Part shown: positions 8,694 through 18,300 of the stretch, one piece after another | How positions within the stretch are numbered: the stretch's first letter is position 1 | How the letters are laid out: each line of letters starts with the position of its first letter | Assembly (NCBI RefSeq): GCF_004341235.1 | Contig: NZ_SLUP01000004.1 | Location: 186,001-250,000, forward strand | Source of the DNA: Mariniflexile fucanivorans | Lineage (GTDB): Bacteria; Bacteroidota; Bacteroidia; Flavobacteriales; Flavobacteriaceae | Length of the DNA: 64,000 bases | Reading direction: 5' to 3' | The notes under the pieces: generated by a model | Told to the model about the DNA's origin: nothing | What the model saw: only the letters and a program-made list of their open reading frames with translations | Database searches by the model: none | Program-made: the position numbers and the translations under genes

Positions 8694-10694
8694 TTATAAT
8701 ATTTCAGACATTTTATCTTGATATGCTTTTATCTCATCACGCAATTTGGCGGCCACAATAAAGTCCAACGCTTTAGCCGCTTCTTCCATAAGTTTACGTT
8801 TCTCCCGAATTTTCTTTTCAAGTTCAGGTTTACTTAAATATAAGGATTCTGGTTCTGCAGCTTTTGCTGCTTCTAATTCGTAGCTGTATGTACTTATCGA
8901 GTTCTTGGTTAATGCATTATCCAAGCTTTTGTTTAACGCTTTTGGAACTAAATTATGTTTGGTATTGTATGCAATTTGTTTTTCGCGTCTGTAATTAGTT
9001 TCGTCAATGGTTTTTTGCATGCTGTTTGTAATTTTATCGGCATACATAATGGCTTTACCATTTAAGTTTCTAGCAGCTCTACCAACCGTTTGTGTCAATG
9101 AACGTGCTGAACGTAAAAAACCTTCTTTATCGGCATCTAAAATAGCCACTAGAGATACTTCTGGTAAATCCAATCCTTCACGTAATAAGTTAACGCCAAC
9201 CAAAACATCAAACAAACCTTTGCGTAAATCTTGCATAATTTCGACACGCTCTAATGTATCCACATCACTGTGAATGTAGCGACAACGAATTTGAATGCGA
9301 TCCAAATATTTAGTCAATTCTTCAGCCATACGTTTAGTAAGGGTGGTTACCAAGGTGCGTTCATCTTTTTCTACACGTTGCTGAATTTCTTCAATTAAAT
9401 CGTCAATCTGGTTTAAACTGGGGCGAATTTCGATAATAGGGTCTAATAATCCGGTTGGACGAATCACTTGCTCCACATAAATACCATCCGATTTTTTCAA
9501 TTCATAATCGGCAGGTGTGGCACTTACATATATCACTTGGTTTTGTATGGCTTCAAATTCCTCAAATTTTAAAGGACGGTTGTCCATAGCAGCTGGCAAT
9601 CTAAAACCGTATTCAACCAAATTTTCTTTCCGGCTTCTATCGCCCCCATACATGGCGTGTACCTGTGAAATGGTTACGTGACTTTCATCAACCACCATTA
9701 AATAATCATCTGGAAAATAATCTAATAAACAGAAGGGACGTGTGCCTGGTAATCTTCCATCTAAATAGCGTGAGTAGTTTTCAATACCAGAACAGTAGCC
9801 TAATTCGCGAATCATTTCCAAATCGAATTCGGTGCGTTCTTTTAGGCGTTTTGCTTCTAAATGTTTGCCGATTTCTTTAAAATAATCGTGTTGTTTTACT
9901 AAATCGTCTTGAATTTCTTTTATCGCACCTTGAAGCACATCGGGCGATGTAACAAACATGTTTGCTGGATAAATGGTCATCAAATCGTATTTTTCAATCA
10001 CTTGATTGGTTTGAATGTTGAAAGATTCCATATCTTCAATTTCATCGCCAAAAAAGTGAATTCTGAAAGCATCATCGGCATAACTTGGGAAAATATCTAC
10101 CGTATCACCTTTTATTCTGAAATTCCCGTGGTTGAATTCGCCTTCGGTTCTAGAATATAAACTTTGTACCAATTGATGCAATAATTTTGTTCGTGAAATT
10201 ACTTGATCTCTTTCTAAAGTAATCACGTTTTTTTGAAATTCTATTGGGTTTCCAATACCATATATACAAGAAACGGATGCGACAACCAATACATCACGAC
10301 GACCCGAAAGTAGGGAAGAGGTTGCACTTAAACGCATTTTTTCTATTTCTTCATTGATAGATAAATCTTTTTCTATAAAAACACCTGAAACGGGAATGTA
10401 AGCTTCGGGTTGGTAATAATCGTAATAGGATACGAAATATTCCACTGCATTATCTGGAAAAAACTGTTTAAATTCTGAATATAATTGAGCTGCTAATGTT
10501 TTATTATGTGCTAAAACTAAAGTCGGTTTTTGAACTTCTTGGATCACATTGGCTACTGTAAAGGTTTTACCAGAACCTGTTACACCAAGTAAGGTTTGAT
10601 ATTTTTCATTAGCTTTTAAACCTTCAGCAAGTTGTTTGATGGCTTGCGGTTGGTCGCCTGTAGGACTGAATTCGGATTCGATTTTGAACTTCAT
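8694..10694 (-). CDS. uvrB: Excinuclease ABC subunit UvrB
   Basis: Damage-verification helicase of nucleotide excision repair. It is loaded on DNA by UvrA2 and recruits the UvrC nuclease. The 666-residue length is typical. Visible are Walker A GVTGSGKT (37-44), the beta-hairpin region YYDYYQPEAYIP, the DEAD-like box DESHV, helicase motifs V/VI (GVNLLREGLDLPEVSLV, QTVGRAARN) and the C-terminal UVR domain that contacts UvrC (about 627-662, KKIREKRKLMEEAAKALDF). It lies 27 bp downstream of a large adhesin-like gene read in the same direction, so it may be partly read through from it. Confidence 0.98.
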   Translation of the reverse strand: MKFKIESEFSPTGDQPQAIKQLAEGLKANEKYQTLLGVTGSGKTFTVANVIQEVQKPTLVLAHNKTLAAQLYSEFKQFFPDNAVEYFVSYYDYYQPEAYIPVSGVFIEKDLSINEEIEKMRLSATSSLLSGRRDVLVVASVSCIYGIGNPIEFQKNVITLERDQVISRTKLLHQLVQSLYSRTEGEFNHGNFRIKGDTVDIFPSYADDAFRIHFFGDEIEDMESFNIQTNQVIEKYDLMTIYPANMFVTSPDVLQGAIKEIQDDLVKQHDYFKEIGKHLEAKRLKERTEFDLEMIRELGYCSGIENYSRYLDGRLPGTRPFCLLDYFPDDYLMVVDESHVTISQVHAMYGGDRSRKENLVEYGFRLPAAMDNRPLKFEEFEAIQNQVIYVSATPADYELKKSDGIYVEQVIRPTGLLDPIIEIRPSLNQIDDLIEEIQQRVEKDERTLVTTLTKRMAEELTKYLDRIQIRCRYIHSDVDTLERVEIMQDLRKGLFDVLVGVNLLREGLDLPEVSLVAILDADKEGFLRSARSLTQTVGRAARNLNGKAIMYADKITNSMQKTIDETNYRREKQIAYNTKHNLVPKALNKSLDNALTKNSISTYSYELEAAKAAEPESLYLSKPELEKKIREKRKLMEEAAKALDFIVAAKLRDEIKAYQDKMSEIL

Positions 10695-10721
10695 TTTGCA
10701 AAATTACGCAAAATATATGTG

Positions 10722-13700
10722 CTATCGTTTTAAAGTGAAATGACCCATAAAATTTCTTCCATCTTGAAGAAAAACTTTAAACCAATAATCATCGGTAGGT
10801 AACATGTTGCCATTAAAAGTACCATCCCATCCAACGGAATCTGGTCTTAATTGTTTTAAAAGTTTTCCGTAACGATCATAAATAAATATAACACTATTGG
10901 GTTGAATATTGGCATTGATGCCTTTTATCTGCCAAAAATCATTGAAACCGTCGTCGTTAGGAGTAAAATATTTTGTGTTCCCGATTACTGAAATATCCAA
11001 CGTTGATTCCCCACAGATCTCATCTTGTACATAAATAGTATAAAACCCGGGTTTTACGTTGTTAAAAACAGTTTCTTCTTGGTAATTTATGAAAGGTGAA
11101 CCTGCTTCTCTTAAAGCATATTCGTAATTGCCGCTGCCTAAATTTTCTGGATTTATGGTGACAGAATTATTTTCAGCCAGATCATTTATAATAACATCGT
11201 TTTGTGTGATGTTTGCTGTTTCGGAAGCTTCAACACTAATATCTTTTGATCTTGAGCAATTTGTTCCATCGGTTTTTGTTAATGTTATAGTATAGATTCC
11301 AGGTGTTGAAACTTCTAGTGTGGAGCTGGTCGCTATTTCATTGCCTTCAAAAAACCACGAATAGCTAAAGTTTTCGGTGCTATTAGCTTCATATGGATCT
11401 AAAATAATGCTGAATGTTGGATCTGAGGTACATACAATTTGAGGTGTTTCAACAGTGAATTCGGGTAGCGGATTTACATTCAAAGTAATGTAAGGTCCAA
11501 ATGCTTGACAATCATTACTAATTTGGCTATCCACCCGTATGTAAATTTGTTGCGTGTTGGGATACCCAATATTTCTGTAGTTAGAAGTGTTGGTTATGGC
11601 ATCATTTTCAGCTAAAGCATCGGCTTCATTTCTATAAAAAGTAACAGACGGGGTTTGTGGTAAAAAGAAACTTTCCACCATGGTTTTGACATAACTAAAA
11701 TTGAAAGTAGCAATGCCGTCTGTGTCATTATTGTTATCATTGTTATTGCCATTAATATCTAAAAAATCATCGCAAGTATTAATAATTTCATTGATAGCTC
11801 CGTTAGGAATCTGGCTAATACTTACTTGTAATTGAATTTCAGAAATAGCTGTGCAACCTGAAGTAGATGTTATTCGAGCCCAAACAACTTCAGTAAATGG
11901 ACTTGTGCTATTTTGATAAGCTATTGGCGAAGCAATATAATCTGGACTTGTTGTATCTCCGGAATTAGCGGCAATTTCTGTTTTGAAATACAAAAAGGTT
12001 TCGTTAGATGCATTGGTGGAAATTTTATTATTAGCTTCCGTTAAGTTGAAAAAACTAATGCCATCAATATCATCGTCACATTGTATTAAAGTAACAGATG
12101 GGTTTACAACAGGTGATGGAATTACAGAAAGTGTGATACTATCAGAATACAAACCACAGCTATTTCCAATTCTATCTAATCTTACTCGGTATTGGTAATT
12201 GTTGTATGATAATGGTGTATCTGAAATGGTTAAGTTTGCTGTTTGTGAACCATTATAAATAGCGTTGTCTGTAAAGGTGTTCCAATTAATTCCATCGGTG
12301 CTTATTTCCCATTGATACAATTCTGCTTCAGCTGAAACTATAGATAGTGTTGTGTTTAGGTGTTCGCAAACTTCTGTATTAATAGGTTGGGTTGTAATTG
12401 AAATAGGCGCGGCGATTAAATAATTGTTATTTGGCAGTGTGTAACCATCGGTGGCATTGGTGACTTTTCCAAAAGTATTTATAGTAACTGTAGAATGGCC
12501 TAGTAGGCTGTCGTTGTTGCCATCAGAGAATCCTGCTTCAATAACATCACTACATAAATCGCCATCGCTGTCTAAATCTATATAACTAAAAAGGGTATCG
12601 GCATCTAAATTGTTTACGGCATATCCAATAGCATTACTATCTGGAGATGTTTCAGCGTTATCATCCCATCCGTTAGTTCCAATTTTTGTGTTTATATTAT
12701 CAATAATTCCATCAAAATTGCTGTCTGGTAAGGCGCTACCTGATTCTTCTAAATCGAAAATACCATCGTTATCGCTGTCTAAATCATAAAAATCATACAC
12801 ACCATCCGTATCAGAATCTAAAGGTGTTGCATTTATATTATACACATCGTCTAGTCCATTTAAATCGGCGTCAACTCCAGATAAAGCTATAATGGTTCCT
12901 ATGTTTTCAATAAAATCAGGAATCCCATCGTTATCGCTATCTAAATCCAAAGCATCTTCAATACCGTCTAAATCGGTGTCTTTTTTAAAACAAGTTAGCG
13001 AAAGTCCACCATTAAAGATGGATCCCGTGGTTGGATTTTCTAGTTTGTGAACGAATGAAAAGCCATCAATTTTATTTGCCAAAAAAGTATAAGGTCTGTT
13101 TCCAGACGGTGAGGGGTTGATTTTAAAATGAATTTCAGAACCTGAAATGGTGGTAATTCCTGTTTCAAAAATGCCATCAAAATTAGAATCTACCAATAAT
13201 CGATTATCAGGATCTACTAAAGTTATGTTTTTATTAAGCGGAAGTATGCCTACTATAAAATATTCTCCATCGACTGGTGAATGAGTAACGCCTTCACCAA
13301 ATTTAATATTCACAGATTCTGTAAAAGAAATTTGATAGCTATTTTCAGAACTGGTTCCAGGACTTAAATTGCTCGAAAATCCTCCAGAACTATTACCCGT
13401 AAAATAATTGGGGGTTCCAGAAGTATTAGATGTTGTGTGGATACCAGTAGCAATACCATAATTTCTAGTGGCATCTTCAAAAACCAATTCTGGGGTAGCA
13501 ACGATGCTTAAATTTACTTCAACATTACCTCTAGATTCTGTGCAGTTTAAAATACCATCATTGTCGTTGTCAATATCAATATTGTCAATAATGCCATCAT
13601 TATCAATATCATCCGGACAAATGCTTACTGGTACTTCAACAGATTCTAAACGTTCTAAAGTACAAGCTATAATACCTATTAATTTATATTTTCCTGGAAT

Positions 13701-15239
13701 TGTTGGTGTGTACGAAGGCGTATTTACAAATAAATTTTGAAAACCTGTACCATCATCAAACCACCATTCAAAACTGTCAAAACTTTGGGTGTTTGCAGCT
13801 TCAAGTGTAACGTTTGGAATGCAATTGCCAAGTGTTGCAAATTGTGCGTTGAAGTTTATTTCGGGTGCTGTAGGAAACCCTGAGTAAAAACTCCCTGAGG
13901 TCGCATTATTATTCTGATTAAAATAAGCGCAGTATAGCTCGTCATTACTTTGAACAGATATGTTACCACTCAGATTTAGTACTTTATAGGTTACATAATC
14001 TGGCTTACCTGTTACTGTACTTGGACCCACATAATTAAAACTAGAAATAGGGGAATTGTTAATGGTAATCGTTGCGCTTGCTTTTGTTACAATGGTGATG
14101 CCTCCAGTATAAACGGTACTTCCAATATTGTTTATGGCAGCTATGTTATCTAGATTCCCTCTGGTTTCGCAGCTTAAAGGAGGGACAAAAAACATGCCCT
14201 GGTTGGCTTCAGCACCTGCAAGACCACCAATCCCTTGGTATGCAAAAACATCTTCAGTGGTCTCCACGTACATATTGCCGTTGGCATTATAATAATAACC
14301 TTCAATTAAATAGTATTCACCTGCACTTATAGGCCCAATAGGTGTATTTCCATTAATACTTATAAAAGTATTGTTTGAATGGGCCACTATCAGCACATTT
14401 TCCCAACCATCATCCCCAGCACCTCTAACAAAAATGTATTCTTTTCCAACTTTAGAGACATCTACAATTTGATCGATGCCGTAGTCTCTTCCGCTTCCAC
14501 CATAAAAGCTACCGTTCGCAGAACCACAATTAACAACAATGGGCTTGTCCGATTGTACAAGGCAGCCAATTAAACCGTTTTGATTAATAAAACTATTGTC
14601 ACTATTGGTAGCTACAATATAACTTTCACCTTTATTTAAAGTAACGGTTATAGGCGTTGCGCCTGCATAGTTTTCAATGATTAATCCTGAAGGCAAATCG
14701 GAAAAAGCCACTAAAGTATTATCGCTAGTAGCCATTACCGAAACAAAATTTAAGTAATTAGATTGTGGGTTTGAATTAGTGAAACTCCCAACTCTAAATG
14801 TATACCCTAATGCCGATGTGCCCTTGCTAACCAAGGCTCCTGCTTGTGCACCTGCATTTACTCTTACCGATACATAGACAGGTCTATCCGCTTCTATAAT
14901 ATAACCTTTGTTAGTTTTTACGGTACTTGTTTCGTTTATATTCACAAACAATGGTGTACCTCTACCCGTGCCAATAGCATAAGTATAGGGCGATGTGTTT
15001 GATACAGTGCCAGTAATAGAGGTGGCTACCCCAACTGGTTTAATTGTAAAATTAACTGAGGAAGTGCTTGGGGTTGAAATGTAAATATAATGATCTTGAG
15101 GTGCGGAAGAATTCGTTCCAGATTCGGTTAAAGGTGGTAAAAAATGTGTTTTACTTAATTGTGAAAATGCTAACTGACCAACACATATGAAGAGTATGAC
15201 AAGGAATGGATTGATATGCTTTTGGTTACACATTTTCAA
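10722..15239 (-). CDS. Giant type-IX-secreted protein: IgGFc-binding-like N-terminus, calcium repeats, type B C-terminus
   Basis: 1505 residues with a signal peptide ending AFSQ. Residues about 25-460 resemble the IgGFc-binding/adhesin N-terminal domain (HYIYISTPSTSSVNF, ADRPVYVSVRVNAG, SDKPIVVNCGSANG, DYGIDQIVDVSKVGKEYIF). Several thrombospondin-type-3-like calcium loops follow (DIDNDGIIDNIDIDNDNDG, DLDSDNDGIPDF, DTDGVYDFYDLDSDNDG). Then come Ig-like or ~95-residue modules containing IQCDDDIDGISFFNL and ICTSDPTFSI. The last ~90 residues are a CHU_C type B sorting domain (FTPNDDGFNDFW, IFIYDRYGKLLKQL, WDGTFNGNMLPTDDYWF) ending FTLKR. Expected to be displayed or released as an adhesin-like surface protein. 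It is the last of three tandem genes of the same kind. Confidence 0.9.
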   Translation of the reverse strand: MKMCNQKHINPFLVILFICVGQLAFSQLSKTHFLPPLTESGTNSSAPQDHYIYISTPSTSSVNFTIKPVGVATSITGTVSNTSPYTYAIGTGRGTPLFVNINETSTVKTNKGYIIEADRPVYVSVRVNAGAQAGALVSKGTSALGYTFRVGSFTNSNPQSNYLNFVSVMATSDNTLVAFSDLPSGLIIENYAGATPITVTLNKGESYIVATNSDNSFINQNGLIGCLVQSDKPIVVNCGSANGSFYGGSGRDYGIDQIVDVSKVGKEYIFVRGAGDDGWENVLIVAHSNNTFISINGNTPIGPISAGEYYLIEGYYYNANGNMYVETTEDVFAYQGIGGLAGAEANQGMFFVPPLSCETRGNLDNIAAINNIGSTVYTGGITIVTKASATITINNSPISSFNYVGPSTVTGKPDYVTYKVLNLSGNISVQSNDELYCAYFNQNNNATSGSFYSGFPTAPEINFNAQFATLGNCIPNVTLEAANTQSFDSFEWWFDDGTGFQNLFVNTPSYTPTIPGKYKLIGIIACTLERLESVEVPVSICPDDIDNDGIIDNIDIDNDNDGILNCTESRGNVEVNLSIVATPELVFEDATRNYGIATGIHTTSNTSGTPNYFTGNSSGGFSSNLSPGTSSENSYQISFTESVNIKFGEGVTHSPVDGEYFIVGILPLNKNITLVDPDNRLLVDSNFDGIFETGITTISGSEIHFKINPSPSGNRPYTFLANKIDGFSFVHKLENPTTGSIFNGGLSLTCFKKDTDLDGIEDALDLDSDNDGIPDFIENIGTIIALSGVDADLNGLDDVYNINATPLDSDTDGVYDFYDLDSDNDGIFDLEESGSALPDSNFDGIIDNINTKIGTNGWDDNAETSPDSNAIGYAVNNLDADTLFSYIDLDSDGDLCSDVIEAGFSDGNNDSLLGHSTVTINTFGKVTNATDGYTLPNNNYLIAAPISITTQPINTEVCEHLNTTLSIVSAEAELYQWEISTDGINWNTFTDNAIYNGSQTANLTISDTPLSYNNYQYRVRLDRIGNSCGLYSDSITLSVIPSPVVNPSVTLIQCDDDIDGISFFNLTEANNKISTNASNETFLYFKTEIAANSGDTTSPDYIASPIAYQNSTSPFTEVVWARITSTSGCTAISEIQLQVSISQIPNGAINEIINTCDDFLDINGNNNDNNNDTDGIATFNFSYVKTMVESFFLPQTPSVTFYRNEADALAENDAITNTSNYRNIGYPNTQQIYIRVDSQISNDCQAFGPYITLNVNPLPEFTVETPQIVCTSDPTFSIILDPYEANSTENFSYSWFFEGNEIATSSTLEVSTPGIYTITLTKTDGTNCSRSKDISVEASETANITQNDVIINDLAENNSVTINPENLGSGNYEYALREAGSPFINYQEETVFNNVKPGFYTIYVQDEICGESTLDISVIGNTKYFTPNDDGFNDFWQIKGINANIQPNSVIFIYDRYGKLLKQLRPDSVGWDGTFNGNMLPTDDYWFKVFLQDGRNFMGHFTLKR

Positions 15240-15379
15240 ATTAATTAAGAATCATATTTTATTTTGAATTTTGGGTGCAAACTAAAGTATGCTATTTTAA
15301 TTAAAATAGACTTGCCAAATTATGAAAGGTTTAATGAATTCGGATGAAATGATAAAATAGTCGTTAATAGACTTAAACC

Positions 15380-18300
15380 TTATCGTTTTAGTGCAAAGTG
15401 CCCCTTTACTTCAAACGCATTTCCGTTTTGAATAACTTTTGCAACAAACCAGTAGTCGTCAGATGGCATATTCTCACCATTATACGTACCATCCCATCCA
15501 TTGGATGTGTGCAGTAAGGTTTTAATTAATTTACCATAGCGATTGTAAATATATAAGATAGTACCCGGAAGTTTTTCAATGCCTATAATGTGCCAAGTAT
15601 CGTTGTAAGTATCGTTGTTGGGTGTGAAAAATTTTGGAATATCTATAACAACCACTTCGGTAGTTGCGTCTTCACAACCGTTCAAATCTCTAATAGTTAC
15701 GGTATGGACGCCATAAGTAACGTTTTCAAACACGTTGGATGTTTGTGGTTCGCCATCATCTAAAATATAAACATAATCGCCAATACCACTAATAGTGACG
15801 GTAATGCTGTTAGGGTCTGAAAAATCTACGGTAGCTGTTGAGTTTATGGTTGCAGTTTCCGATTCTACAACCGAAAAAGTTTTTGTGTATTGGCAATTGT
15901 TAGGAGTTGTTACTGTAACAGAATAAATGCCCAGATCTGTCATATCTAATTGAATTTCTGAAGCGGTAGAATTATTCACAGTAGGATTTATTGTAGTGGA
16001 CCATAAATAGGTGTCGCCTACATTTCCAGTGGAAGCATTAATAATTAATGGTAAATCGTTTCCACATACAGCAACAACATCGCTTATTGGTATCATAGGA
16101 AGTGGGTTAACAATGGTTGAAAACTGTGTAACACCGTAGCATGTTGTTATGTTGTTTTCTAATCTGGCATAAATAATTTCGCCATTAAAAGCGGCATGTA
16201 TATTTCCCAAGGCATTGGTGCCTGTTTCGGCATTTGCAGCATCATTATAAAAAGTAATTGTATGTGCACTAGCATCTTGTGCGCCCAATATGGCGTTGCT
16301 TGTATCCAATAAATTGAATTCAAAAAAACCATCAAAATCATCATCGCAAGAAACTAAATTGGGTGGTGTATTGGCAATGGGGTTTGGGTTTATTTGTAAA
16401 ATGAATGCTTGCACAATAACACAACCTGTTGTATTATCTGAAACCCTCGCGTAAATGGTATGACTGCTAGCTGTGTAATTGTATGTGTTTGATAAAGGAT
16501 CTGTATTGGTGTCGGCATCATTTTGGGTGTTGTGATAGGATATTGTAACGTCATTATTGCTGTTTACAATCATAGAGTTTACTAAAGATAAATCATAAGT
16601 ATCAGTGTCATTATCACATATTTCAATAGTTCCGATGGTATTGGTTGGTGCAGGTAAAATCACATTAAGTTCCAAAGGAATAACACTGTAACAACCAGTT
16701 AGAGTATTGGCTACTTTTATATAAACGGTTTGTGAATTTGAATTGAAATTTGTTGGATTTGAAATGGCGTTTGAATTATCTAAACCATCATTTGGGTTGA
16801 TATCACCTTGGTTTTCAAAATAATTAATAATGAGATTGTTTTGAACGCGATCGTTAATTTCAAAATCTGCGGTTTCTAAATTAAAAGTGGTTGTTCCATC
16901 ATAATCGGTATCACATTCAATTAATGGAGCTTTTACTTCCGAAATATCTGGAGCCGCAATAATATTTATGCCTAATTCTTCAATAATAAAACATAAAGAG
17001 TCGCTACTTTCAATTCTAATGTATAAGGTTTGCGGGTTTATAGCGTTGGTGTATTGGTTTGGTAAAGGGCTTGTATTGTTTTCTGCTTGATTACGAGTAA
17101 GATGAAATGAAATATTTAGGTTATCGGTAGAACCAAGGGCAATTTCATTTCTTTTTTCATCTAAATTAAAAACATTTTTGCCATCGTTACTAGCATCGTC
17201 ACACACTAAATAATCTTGTATAGGGTTGTAAATAGGGGAGGGAGAAACTTCTAAAATAAAAGAAGCAGTTCCAAAACAGCTCGCATCCGTTGTATTTTCA
17301 ACTCTAACATAAATGGTTTGTGGACTTGTTGTGTTTTGGTAAATGGTGTTTTTAGGAATAGGAATTGTAAACGCCGCATCTTCAAAATAAAAGACTTCTT
17401 TACCTATTTGACCGTTTAATATTTCATCATCTTTTTCAGATAATAAAAAATCGGCAAAACTATCACCATCATCTTCACAAACTTGGTAATTACTTATTAA
17501 AGGAAAATTGGGAAGCGTATTAACAATAACTTCAAAAGATTCAATTGTATAACATCCATCTGATGAAAGTGCATCTTCAACTCGAATGTAGATAGTTTGT
17601 GTATTGGAATTGTAAGCTGTTAAATTTGAATCGGGAATGGGGTTTGAATTCGTATTGGCTTCGTCAAAAGATGTGTGTACACTAATATTTAAACCTATTC
17701 TGCTTGCAACTGCTTCATCAATTTTATCATTAAGATTTATTGTTGATACTCCGTCTTGGTCATTATCACAAATAATAATATCTGTAGGTGTATTGGTTGA
17801 AGGTGCTATTAAAACTTCTATTTCAAAAGAATTTATAGTATAGCAAGTAACTCCATTTAATCTACTCTCAATACGGGCAAAAAATTGTTGTATTCCTGAA
17901 GATGGGTGAAAAGGAGGGAGTTCATTGTTTTTGTTTTCGGCATCTAGAAATGATAGAAAATATGTGACTGTAAAATTAGTATTGCCGTTGGTTATCTCAT
18001 TATCTAGAGAGTGTAATTCAATATCTACCATACCATCATCATCGGTATCGCAATAAGGTATAGGGGTTAAAGGATTAAACAATAGAATAGGATTAATTAA
18101 CAGGGTGATTTCAGACATTTCAAAACAGCCTGTATCTGTATTTTCTACTCGTATGTATAAAGTTTTTGGACTTGTTGCATAATAGGGTACATTATTAGGG
18201 ATTGCGTTTACGTTGGCATCTCTATCTGCTTCAGTTTCATAAAATGTTGTAGATATAGGGAATGGCAAGGGATTCCCGTTTTTGTCGGTAGCAATTTCAT